From: Streptomyces sp. A1277
GTDB lineage: Bacteria > Actinomycetota > Actinomycetes > Streptomycetales > Streptomycetaceae
Length of the DNA: 64,000 bases
Assembly (NCBI RefSeq): GCF_004795015.1
Contig: NZ_SSBI01000003.1
Span: forward strand, 62,001-126,000
Direction: 5' to 3'
The notes beneath the pieces are model-generated. The model was not told the origin of the DNA, made no database searches, and saw only the letters and a program-made list of their open reading frames with translations. The stretch's first letter is position 1, and the number at the start of each line of letters is the position of its first letter. Shown piece after piece: positions 9,189-16,288 of the stretch. The position numbers were made by a program, and so were the translations under genes.

Positions 9189-9245
9189 TCAGTGGGCCGC
9201 CGGATGAGCGGTCCACCACCAGTTGCGGGTCGAGTGCGCGAACAT
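9189..9245 (-). CDS. trpL: trp leader peptide
   Basis: An 18-residue open frame, MFAHSTRNWWWTAHPAAH, ending in TGA. Three consecutive TGG codons sit mid-peptide. It lies 100 bases upstream of the anthranilate synthase start and 22 bases upstream of a hairpin with a T-run. Stalling on the Trp codons when tryptophanyl-tRNA is scarce should prevent the attenuator from forming. This leader type is known in Streptomyces upstream of trp genes. Confidence 0.9.
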   Translation of the reverse strand: MFAHSTRNWWWTAHPAAH

Positions 9246-9277
9246 GCCCCGTACCCTAACCCACGCCGGACGGTGGC

Positions 9278-9315
9278 GGGGCCCTTTCCCACCCGGCCGG
9301 ATGGGAAAGGGCCCC
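9278..9315 (-). terminator. Perfect 14-bp hairpin after the amidase gene
   Basis: GGGGCCCTTTCCCA pairs perfectly with TGGGAAAGGGCCCC around a 10-base loop, 23 bases past the amidase stop. It separates the amidase transcript from the trp leader region. No U-tract. Confidence 0.8.
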
Positions 9316-9338
9316 GCGCGCACAGGACGTGCTGTCGG

Positions 9339-12119
9339 CTAGAACAGCATGTCGTAGATCTGCCAGCCGTTCCCGACCTGCGACTTCGTCGCGAACGGAG
9401 CCGTCACCTTGCCGGTGGAGTGGTAGAACCAGAAATCTCCGGCCGCGTCCACGCCGACCAGGTCGCCCCGGCCGTCACGGTCCAGGTCGCTCGGGCCGAG
9501 CAGCAGCTTGTACTTGCCCCAGCCGGTACCGATCTTGACCCGCTTGTCGTACGGGGCCGAGGCCGAGCCGGTGCCCGTGTAGATCCACAGCGTCCCGGAC
9601 TTGTCCCGGGCCACGAAGTCCGCCTTGCCGTCGCCGTTGAGGTCGCCGGTGGAGACGATCTGGTCGTAGATCTGCCAGCCGGTGCCGATCTTGGCCTTGG
9701 GGGCGAAGGGCTTCTCCGGGGTGCCCGTGCCCTTGTAGAAGTAGATGTCGCCGGCGGCGTTGCGGGCGATCAGGTCGGCCTTGCCGTCACCGTCGAGGTC
9801 GCGCATGCCGGTCAGGCTGTCGTACTGGTTCCAGCCGCTGCCGGTCTTGAGCCGGGCCATGTACGGCTTGTCCGGGTTGCCGCTGCCCCGGTAGTACCAG
9901 AGCACGCCGTCCTTGTCGCGGGCCACGAAGTCGCCCGTGCCGTCCGCCCGCAGCGCGGTCATGGCGGTCATCGCCGTGTAGCTGCCCCAGCCGTAGCCGG
10001 CCTGGTAGCGGCGGTAGTACGGCGAGGAGGCGCTGCCGGTGCCCTGGTACTGCCAGATGCGTCCGGCGCTGTCCCGGCCGATCATGTCGTACCGGTCGGT
10101 CCCGGCGTCCGGTGCGACGCTCGTGGAGGTCTGGACGTCGCTCGCCTTCACCCACGCCATGCGGTGGTTGTAGCGGATCGGAAGGTAGCCGGCGGAGCCG
10201 ACGACGTTGCGCTGGGCGGAGCCGAACCAGTCGTCGCCCTTCACCTCGGCGCCGGCCAGCGTGTACGCCTGGCCCGCGGGCAGCGTGTACTTCGTCAGGT
10301 AGTCCGGGTTGTCCGTCGGGGCCTCCAGGCCCGCGGCGTCGTAGGCGGCGGTCTCCGGGTAGGAGCGCCCGTAGATCCGGACCGTCACCCCGGCCTTGGC
10401 CTTCACCACGCGCGGGGCAGCGGCGAGCGGCACGGTGTACTGGCCGCCGGGGTTGTAGAACCAGGCTTTCTTCCCGCCGTACCAGATCGCCGTCCAGTCG
10501 CCCTTCGCCTCGGCGACGACATAGGTGTCGCCCGCGCGGACCTTGTCGGACCAGTTCGAGCCCTCGCTCCACAGCGCCGAGAAGTAGGGGTCGGTCAGCG
10601 TGGACGCCGTCGTGGACGGCGAGGTGTAGAGGTAGCCGAAGTTGGCCGGCCGCGCGGTGACCGCCTTGGTGCCGTACGTCAGCTTCGGCTGGTTGGCCGT
10701 GGTGAACGGCGGCACCACGCGCACCAGCTGGCCCGCCTTGACCGGGCCGCCGGCGCCGCTCGCGCCCGTCGGGGCCCCCATCAGGCCCATGAAGTGGTTC
10801 CAGTCCCAGAACGGGCCCGGGTCCCAGTGCGTCCCCGAGATGTTCCGGTCCAGCTGAACGGGCACCTCGTCGTGGCCGATGATGTGCTCACGGTCCAGCG
10901 GGATGCCGTACTTGTCGGCCAGGAACTTCACCAGCGCCGCGGTCGACTCGTACTGCGACTCGCTGTACCAGCTGCCCTCCTTGATGGCGTAGCCCTCGTG
11001 CTCCACGCCGATGGAGTGCATGTTCAGGGTCCAGTTGCCCGCGTGCCACGCCAGGTCCTTGTTCTCGACCATCTGCGTGACCAGCCCGTCCGAGGCGCGC
11101 ACCAGGTAGTTCGCGCTCGCGGCCGAGTCCGGGTTCGTGAGCGTGGCGAGCGAGCTCGCGTAGTCGCCCTCGGTGTCGTGGATCACGATCTGCCGGATGT
11201 CGACGCCCTGCGCGGGCCGCACGGCGGGGGTGTAGCCGCGCTTGCCCGTGCTCGACGTCTTGGCCTGCACGAAGTCGCAGTTCAGACCGGACGGGCACTC
11301 CGGCGTGGGAGCCGCGGCGGTGCTCGCGAAGCTCGCGGCGAGCGGCACGTTCGCCGGCTTGACCGGCTGGACGGAGGGGGCGGCGGGCAGCGAGACCTGC
11401 TGGCCGTCCTGGGTGAGCGCGCTCTCGCCCGTGCGGATCGACTCGAAGACGCGCTTCGCGAAGAGGTCGGCGCCCTTCTTGTCCGGGGACTGGCTGAACC
11501 GCGCCACCGCCGGATACCACTGGGAGGCGTCGTCCGACAGCGAGCCCTTCGCCTCGCGCTGGTACTCGGCGAGCAGGGCCGCGCCCGCGCGGATGCTGTC
11601 CTCGGTGTCGTCGCGGACCGACGTCGTGTCCGTGTCGATCAGCTCGGCGGCCTTGTCCAGCGTGTGCAGCCGGGGGTCGGAGGTGTCGACCGTCTTCTTC
11701 GGCAGCGAGCGCAGCGCCTTCGCGGCGTCGAAGGTCTTCTCGATCTCCGGCCGGCCGCTCATGTTCATGTGCGCCAGACGTTCCTCGTCGTCCGGCTGCT
11801 CCACGTCCTTGGGCGACACACTGGTCAGCCCCATGACGTTGTACGCCCCGCTGGTGCTCGGCTCGCCGTCGTGGCTCTCCCACCGCGTCTGCCGGTACGA
11901 GACCGCCATCAGCACGCTCTGCGGCACGTCGAACTCGCGGGCCGCGTCCTCGAACTGGGCCTGGAGCACCGCGGACGCCGAGACCGGCCCGGCGCCCGTG
12001 GACGCGGGGTCCTGGGAGGCCATCGCCAGGGTGCCGATCGTCGCGGTGGCGACGACAGCGGCACCGGCGCCGAACAGCAGCCGTCTCTTCCCGAGGTCCC
12101 TACGGTGATTCCGCTTCAA
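9339..12119 (-). CDS. Secreted N-acetylmuramoyl-L-alanine amidase with SH3-like and FG-GAP repeats
   Basis: 926 aa. Start: TTG at 12119 (LKRNHRRDLGKRRLLFGAG), with AGGGG seven bases upstream, gives a classic signal peptide (basic head, Ala/Val-rich core, about residues 1-37); a GTG seven codons earlier is possible. A helical N-terminal region (about 50-250) is followed by an Amidase_2 domain (about 305-450): His314 in VIHDTEG, then HAGNW, SIGVEHEG, GHDEVP and His431 in HWDPGPFWDW are the zinc and catalytic positions. Next come SH3-like segments, then FG-GAP/VCBS units (DLDGDGKADLI, DLNGDGKADFV, DLDRDGRGDLV), Ca-binding blades of a partial propeller. It probably cleaves the stem peptide from glycan outside the cell. 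Divergent from the DAHP synthase gene. Confidence 0.9.
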   Translation of the reverse strand: MKRNHRRDLGKRRLLFGAGAAVVATATIGTLAMASQDPASTGAGPVSASAVLQAQFEDAAREFDVPQSVLMAVSYRQTRWESHDGEPSTSGAYNVMGLTSVSPKDVEQPDDEERLAHMNMSGRPEIEKTFDAAKALRSLPKKTVDTSDPRLHTLDKAAELIDTDTTSVRDDTEDSIRAGAALLAEYQREAKGSLSDDASQWYPAVARFSQSPDKKGADLFAKRVFESIRTGESALTQDGQQVSLPAAPSVQPVKPANVPLAASFASTAAAPTPECPSGLNCDFVQAKTSSTGKRGYTPAVRPAQGVDIRQIVIHDTEGDYASSLATLTNPDSAASANYLVRASDGLVTQMVENKDLAWHAGNWTLNMHSIGVEHEGYAIKEGSWYSESQYESTAALVKFLADKYGIPLDREHIIGHDEVPVQLDRNISGTHWDPGPFWDWNHFMGLMGAPTGASGAGGPVKAGQLVRVVPPFTTANQPKLTYGTKAVTARPANFGYLYTSPSTTASTLTDPYFSALWSEGSNWSDKVRAGDTYVVAEAKGDWTAIWYGGKKAWFYNPGGQYTVPLAAAPRVVKAKAGVTVRIYGRSYPETAAYDAAGLEAPTDNPDYLTKYTLPAGQAYTLAGAEVKGDDWFGSAQRNVVGSAGYLPIRYNHRMAWVKASDVQTSTSVAPDAGTDRYDMIGRDSAGRIWQYQGTGSASSPYYRRYQAGYGWGSYTAMTAMTALRADGTGDFVARDKDGVLWYYRGSGNPDKPYMARLKTGSGWNQYDSLTGMRDLDGDGKADLIARNAAGDIYFYKGTGTPEKPFAPKAKIGTGWQIYDQIVSTGDLNGDGKADFVARDKSGTLWIYTGTGSASAPYDKRVKIGTGWGKYKLLLGPSDLDRDGRGDLVGVDAAGDFWFYHSTGKVTAPFATKSQVGNGWQIYDMLF

Positions 12120-12270
12120 GTCCCCACCCCTGTTGTCCACTTGTCCAACGCTGAAAAACGTGAGGCTAGCAGGCCCCGCCGCCGGGCCCGGCGGCGGCCG
12201 CGCCGAGACGTCCGTCTCAGTCATTGAGCAACCGGAAAAGCAGGGGGCGCGACCCCGTAATGTGGGATCC

Positions 12271-13623
12271 GTGACCGTGAACGCCAATACCTCCGTCGCC
12301 GGTGGCAACACCTGGCGAGACCTTCCCGCGGCGCAGCAGCCCGAGTACCCCGACTCCGAGGCCCTGCGCGATGCACTCGCGGACCTCGCGTCGTATCCGC
12401 CGCTCGTCTTCGCAGGCGAGTGCGACCAGCTGCGTGCCCGTATGGGAGCCGTCGCCAAGGGCGAGGCGTTCCTGTTGCAGGGCGGCGACTGCGCCGAGGC
12501 ATTCGACGGCGTGTCGGCCGAGCACATCCGGGCCAAGCTGAAGACGCTGCTCCAGATGAGCGCCGTCCTGACCTACGCGGCCTCCGTGCCCGTCGTCAAG
12601 GTCGGCCGGATCGCCGGTCAGTACTCCAAGCCGCGCTCCAAGCCGACCGAGACCCGCGACGGCGTGACCCTGCCGACCTACCGCGGCGACTCCGTCAACG
12701 GCTTCGCCTTCACCGAGGCCGACCGGATCCCCGACCCGGAGCGGCTGAAGCGGATGTACCACGCCTCCGCCTCCACGCTGAACCTCGTGCGCGCCTTCAC
12801 CACCGGCGGCTACGCCGACCTGCGCCAGGTGCACGCCTGGAACCAGGACTTCGTGAAGTCGTCCCCCTCGGGCCAGCGCTACGAGGCCCTGGCCCGCGAG
12901 ATCGACAACGCGCTGAACTTCATGAAGGCGTGCGGCACCGACCCGGCCGAGTTCAAGGCCGTCGAGTTCTACGCCTCGCACGAGGCGCTGCTGCTGGACT
13001 ACGAGACGGCGCTGACCCGCACCGACTCGCGCACCGGCCAGCTGTACGACACCTCGGGCCACATGGTGTGGATCGGTGAGCGCACCCGCCAGATGGACGG
13101 GGCGCACATCGAGTTCGCCTCGAAGATCCGCAACCCCATCGGCATCAAGCTCGGCCCGACGACCACCGTGGACGAGGCCCTCGGCTACATCGAGCGCCTC
13201 GACCCCGAGCGCGAGCCCGGCCGGCTGACCTTCATCGTCCGGATGGGCGCCGACAAGGTCCGCGACAAGCTGCCCGAGCTGGTCGAGAAGGTCACCGCCT
13301 CCGGCGCCACCGTGGCCTGGGTGACCGACCCGATGCACGGCAACACCTTCGAGGCCGCCTCCGGCCACAAGACGCGCCGCTTCGACGACGTCCTGGACGA
13401 GGTGAAGGGCTTCTTCGAGGTGCACAAGGGCCTCGGTACGCACCCGGGCGGCATCCACGTCGAGCTGACCGGTGACGACGTCACCGAGTGCGTCGGCGGC
13501 GGCCACGAGATCTTCGTGGACGACCTCCACCAGCGCTACGAGACGGCCTGCGACCCCCGGCTCAACCGCAGCCAGTCGCTCGACCTGGCGTTCCTGGTCG
13601 CCGAGATGTACCGCGACCAGTAG
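12271..13623 (+). CDS. aroH: Class II 3-deoxy-7-phosphoheptulonate (DAHP) synthase
   Basis: 450 aa. First enzyme of the shikimate pathway, condensing phosphoenolpyruvate and erythrose-4-phosphate. Plant/Mycobacterium-type class II marks: WRDLPAAQQPEYPD at the N-terminus, LLQGGDCAEAFDG (metal Cys), KVGRIAGQYSKPRS, the WVTDPMHGNT metal and substrate segment, and GGIHVELTGDDVTEC. The length fits the family. The GTG at 12271 has only a weak Shine-Dalgarno; a GTG two codons later is possible. It supplies chorismate for the anthranilate synthase three genes away. Its place near a PknL-like kinase echoes Rv2178c/Rv2176 of M. tuberculosis. The symbol is taken from S. coelicolor usage. Confidence 0.93.
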   Translation: MTVNANTSVAGGNTWRDLPAAQQPEYPDSEALRDALADLASYPPLVFAGECDQLRARMGAVAKGEAFLLQGGDCAEAFDGVSAEHIRAKLKTLLQMSAVLTYAASVPVVKVGRIAGQYSKPRSKPTETRDGVTLPTYRGDSVNGFAFTEADRIPDPERLKRMYHASASTLNLVRAFTTGGYADLRQVHAWNQDFVKSSPSGQRYEALAREIDNALNFMKACGTDPAEFKAVEFYASHEALLLDYETALTRTDSRTGQLYDTSGHMVWIGERTRQMDGAHIEFASKIRNPIGIKLGPTTTVDEALGYIERLDPEREPGRLTFIVRMGADKVRDKLPELVEKVTASGATVAWVTDPMHGNTFEAASGHKTRRFDDVLDEVKGFFEVHKGLGTHPGGIHVELTGDDVTECVGGGHEIFVDDLHQRYETACDPRLNRSQSLDLAFLVAEMYRDQ

Positions 13624-13651
13624 GCGTCGCCTCGGGCAGCACCCGTACGAC

Positions 13652-13687
13652 TGTGGGGCACGGATCGAATGTGATCCGTGCCCCACA
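13652..13687 (+). terminator. Perfect 15-bp hairpin after DAHP synthase
   Basis: TGTGGGGCACGGATC and GATCCGTGCCCCACA form a perfect stem with a 6-base loop, 28 bases after the stop. Strong intrinsic-type terminator without a U-tract. Confidence 0.85.
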
Positions 13688-13729
13688 GGGCGTTCCCGGG
13701 CTTTTACCGCCCCGGGGCGGCGGGTAAGG

Positions 13730-13748
13730 TTAGGTTAGCCTCACCGAT
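13730..13748 (+). promoter_or_regulatory. Iron box (DmdR/IdeR-type operator)
   Basis: TTAGGTTAGCCTCACCGAT matches the actinobacterial iron-box pattern TTAGGTTAGGCTCACCTAA at 15 of 19 positions. It lies 47 bases upstream of the bfd start, where it could overlap the promoter. DmdR1 in Streptomyces represses such promoters when Fe2+ is plentiful. Confidence 0.75.
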
Positions 13749-13794
13749 CATCGGGGCGGCGCCCACGATCCGTCCCCGCCGGGAGGTGAACCGC

Positions 13795-14055
13795 ATGTAC
13801 GTCTGCTCGTGCTTCGGCGTTACGGAGCAGCAGGTCAAGGACCATGCGGCCGCCGGGGCCCGCACGCCCCGCCAGATCGCCTCCGCCTCCAAGGCGGGCA
13901 CCGACTGCGGCGGCTGCGTCCGTACCATTCAGGCGATGCTCGGCCGGGGCTCCTGCCCGCGCCGCGAGCTCCTCGACAGCAAGCAGACGCCCGCCGCCGC
14001 CGCTGGTTCCGCGCCCGTCTCCGACCCGGCGGCGGCTTTTCCCGAAGCCGCCTGA
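13795..14055 (+). CDS. bfd: (2Fe-2S)-binding bacterioferritin-associated ferredoxin
   Basis: 86 aa. Carries the Fer2_BFD cluster pattern Cys4-x-Cys6 and Cys38-x2-Cys41 (MYVCSCFGV, GTDCGGC). Bfd-type ferredoxins pass electrons to bacterioferritin to release stored iron. The last 35 residues are an Ala/Pro-rich tail beyond the normal Bfd fold. The ATG at 13795 has GGGAGGTGA upstream at good spacing. The iron box upstream predicts induction under iron limitation, which fits iron release. It converges on bfr. Confidence 0.9.
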   Translation: MYVCSCFGVTEQQVKDHAAAGARTPRQIASASKAGTDCGGCVRTIQAMLGRGSCPRRELLDSKQTPAAAAGSAPVSDPAAAFPEAA

Positions 14056-14080
14056 GCGCGGCGCCGGCCTCCGGGGCCGG

Positions 14081-14560
14081 TCAGCTGTCCGGCTGCTCGA
14101 TCAGCTGGGCGATGTACAGCGGCTCACCGAGCTTCTCGACCAGGTCCAGCTGCGTGTCGAGGTAGTCGATGTGGTGCTCCTCGTCCGCGAGGATCGACTC
14201 GAAGATGTTCGCCGAGGTGATGTCGCCCTTGTTGCGCATCAGCTCGATACCGCGCTTGAGACGGTCGATCGCCTCCACCTCGATCTGCCGGTCCGCCTGG
14301 AACATCTCGGTGACCGTCTGGCCGACACGCACGTGGAAGAGCCGCTGATAGTTCGGCAGGCCGTCGAGAAAGAGAATGCGGTCGGTCAGGATCTCGGCGT
14401 GCTTCATCTCGTCGAAGGACTCCGCGCGCGTGTATTTCGCGAGCTTCGTCCAGCCGAAGTTGTCCTGCATCTTCGCGTGCAGGAAGTACTGGTTGATGGC
14501 AGTCAATTCGGCGGTCAGCTGTTCGTTGAGGAACTCGATGACCTCGGGGTCGCCCTGCAT
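14081..14560 (-). CDS. bfr: Bacterioferritin
   Basis: 159 aa. The haem-containing ferritin shell that oxidises and stores iron. Ferroxidase ligands are in place: Glu in LTAELTAINQYFLHAK, the ESFDEMKHAE segment with Glu, His and the haem-ligand Met, and ADEEHHIDYLDTQ. I chose the ATG at 14560 (MQGDPEVIEFLNEQL) because GGAAGGAG lies upstream and this is the universal Bfr N-terminus. The convergent bfd gene encodes its reductant. I did not find a clear iron box in its own upstream region, so the two genes may respond to iron in opposite ways. Confidence 0.95.
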   Translation of the reverse strand: MQGDPEVIEFLNEQLTAELTAINQYFLHAKMQDNFGWTKLAKYTRAESFDEMKHAEILTDRILFLDGLPNYQRLFHVRVGQTVTEMFQADRQIEVEAIDRLKRGIELMRNKGDITSANIFESILADEEHHIDYLDTQLDLVEKLGEPLYIAQLIEQPDS

Positions 14561-14714
14561 CGCAGAGGCTCCTTCCAACCGGTGAACTGGGCACGTTGGC
14601 CGCATCCTCGCATCGCGCCCGTTGGCCGTCCAGTAAGTGCACGCTTAGTGCGAGTTGCCCCAATCGGCCCGGCCCTGGTCACGACCACCCCCGCCTGTCT
14701 GTCACCATGGAGTC

Positions 14715-15347
14715 ATGGGTCAGCCGGAAAGCCGGGAACACCGCGCATCAGAGCAGTCCGAGCTTCCGCCGGGCCAGCGACTGCAGCGCGGATGGCCGGT
14801 CACCCATTACGGACCGGTGCCCAAGTTCAAACCCGACCGCTGGGAGTTCCGCGTTTTCGGCGCCACGGCCGACGGCGAGAAGCACTGCTGGAACCACGAG
14901 GAATTCTCGGCGCTGCCGTTCTCCACGGTCGTCGCCGATCTGCATTGCGTGACGAAATTCAGCATGCTCGGCGCCGAATGGGGCGGCGTGCTCGCCCGCG
15001 ACGTCGTGGCTCTCGCGCCGCCCGCCCCTCAGGTCACCCATGTGATGGTGTGGGCCGAGTACGGATTCAGTTCGAATCTCCGGCTGGACGACTTCGCCTC
15101 CGAGCGGGCCGTGTTCGCCACCCACAAGGGCGGCGAACTGCTGACCGCCGAGCACGGCTTCCCCCTCCGGCTCGTCGTCCCGCACCTGTACGCCTGGAAG
15201 GGTCCCAAGTGGGTCCGGGGCGTCGAGTACATGACGGTCGACCGCCGGGGCTTCTGGGAGGAGCGCGGCTACCACAACGTCGGCGACCCCTGGAAGGAAC
15301 AGCGCTACTCCTACCAGGAGGAGCCCGGGGACGGCCCCGAGCTCTGA
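14715..15347 (+). CDS. Sulfite-oxidase-like molybdopterin oxidoreductase
   Basis: 210 aa. Small cytoplasmic member of the sulfite oxidase/YedY fold (COG2041 type). VADLHCVTKFSMLGAEWGGV contains the Cys expected to bind the molybdenum, followed by LRLVVPHLYAWKGPKWVRGVEY, a conserved structural block. No twin-arginine signal and no haem domain, unlike true sulfite oxidases and MsrP. The substrate is unknown. The ATG at 14715 is preferred over upstream frames because the family begins close to this point. Its 3' end overlaps the convergent endonuclease IV gene by 37 bases, in a patch of tandem duplications. Confidence 0.82.
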   Translation: MGQPESREHRASEQSELPPGQRLQRGWPVTHYGPVPKFKPDRWEFRVFGATADGEKHCWNHEEFSALPFSTVVADLHCVTKFSMLGAEWGGVLARDVVALAPPAPQVTHVMVWAEYGFSSNLRLDDFASERAVFATHKGGELLTAEHGFPLRLVVPHLYAWKGPKWVRGVEYMTVDRRGFWEERGYHNVGDPWKEQRYSYQEEPGDGPEL

Positions 15348-16282
15348 CCGCCCGGGCTCTGACCGCCCGGGCGCAGCGCCCGCGCCCCCGCCCGGTCAGC
15401 CCTCGCCCGGTCAGCCCCCGTCGCGCAGCGCCCGTCGCGCAGCGCCTGGAGCCGGGCCACGTCGGTGGCGTGCCCCTCCTTGCCGCCCGGGGTCTCGATG
15501 ACCAGCGCGACGCCCTCGGTCGCGGGGTGCGTGAACAGCTCGCGGAACGGCTCCTCGCCGATGTGACCCGCCCCGATGTTCTCGTGCCGGTCCTTGTGGG
15601 CGCCGGCCACGTCCTTGGAGTCGTTGGCGTGGATCAGCTTCAGCCTGCCCTCGCCGACCGTCTCCACCAGCAGGTCCAGCGTCTCCTTCATGCCGCCGGG
15701 GCCCGCGAGGTCGTGCCCCGCCGCGAAGATGTGGCAGGTGTCCAGGCAGACGCCGAGCTTCGGGTGGGCGTCCAGCGCATCGAAGTACGGGCCGAAGTCC
15801 CAGGTCCGCGAGCAGAGCGAGGAGCCCTGGCCCGCGGTCGACTCCAGCAGCAGGAACGGGTCGTCGTCGTGCGTCAGCTCGTCCAGCAACGGTCGCAGGT
15901 ACGTACGCACCTGGGCCAGGGCCTCCTCGCGGGGCCGCCCGCCGGTGGCCGAGCCGGTGTGCACCACGACGCCCAGGGCGCCGATCTCGCGGGCCCGGCG
16001 CAGCGAGTGGCGCAGCGACTCAACGGACCGCTCCACCGTGGCCGGCGTGTGCGAGCCGAAGTTGATCAGGTACGGGGCGTGCACGTACGCCGGTATGGAG
16101 GCGGCGGCGCACTCGGCGCGGAACAGCGCGTCCTGCGCCGGGTTGCCGGTCGGGGTGGCCCAGCCGCGCGGGTTGGCGACGAAGACCTGGACGGCCTCCG
16201 CGCCCATCTCGCGGGCGTAGGAGAGGCCGACCTCGGCGAGGCCGCCGGCCACCGGCACATGGCCGCCGACAGGGTTGCGCAT
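15311..16282 (-). CDS. nfo: Endonuclease IV (AP endonuclease), unusual C-terminal tail
   Basis: 323 aa. Repairs abasic sites. TIM-barrel AP endonuclease 2 family with metal motifs AYVHAPYLINFGS, VVVHTGSATG, LLLESTAGQGSS, GVCLDTCHIFAAGHD, LKLIHANDSKD, DRHENIGAGHIG and VIETPGG. The family core ends around LQALRDG. About 45 extra residues, Arg/Ala-rich then Gly/Pro/Ser-rich, run through three tandem duplications into the 3' end of the convergent gene. The tail is probably a recent extension and not part of the enzyme. ATG at 16282, seven bases from the kinase stop; likely same transcript. Confidence 0.9.
   Translation of the reverse strand: MRNPVGGHVPVAGGLAEVGLSYAREMGAEAVQVFVANPRGWATPTGNPAQDALFRAECAAASIPAYVHAPYLINFGSHTPATVERSVESLRHSLRRAREIGALGVVVHTGSATGGRPREEALAQVRTYLRPLLDELTHDDDPFLLLESTAGQGSSLCSRTWDFGPYFDALDAHPKLGVCLDTCHIFAAGHDLAGPGGMKETLDLLVETVGEGRLKLIHANDSKDVAGAHKDRHENIGAGHIGEEPFRELFTHPATEGVALVIETPGGKEGHATDVARLQALRDGRCATGADRARADRAGARALRPGGQSPGGQSSGPSPGSSW
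15341..15446. repeat. Cluster of three short tandem duplications
   Basis: Three adjacent two-copy repeats: a 15-base unit at 15341-15370, a 15-base unit beginning at 15389, and a 14-base unit beginning at 15420. They cover the overlapping 3' ends of the oxidoreductase and nfo genes and create most of the extra nfo tail. Confidence 0.85.
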
Positions 16283-16288
16283 ACGGAT

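Noticed and set aside
8481..12227. Very long rightward open frame opposite the anthranilate synthase and amidase genes
   Set aside because: Low-complexity Arg/Val/Gly translation with no domain, antisense to two well-supported genes. Such frames are a by-product of high third-position GC. The same applies to the long antisense frames at 4315-7149, 13844-17074 and 57743-61243.
14632..14655. Partial palindrome TAAGTGCACGCTTA between bfr and the oxidoreductase gene
   Set aside because: Arms match imperfectly and it does not fit an iron box; likely chance.
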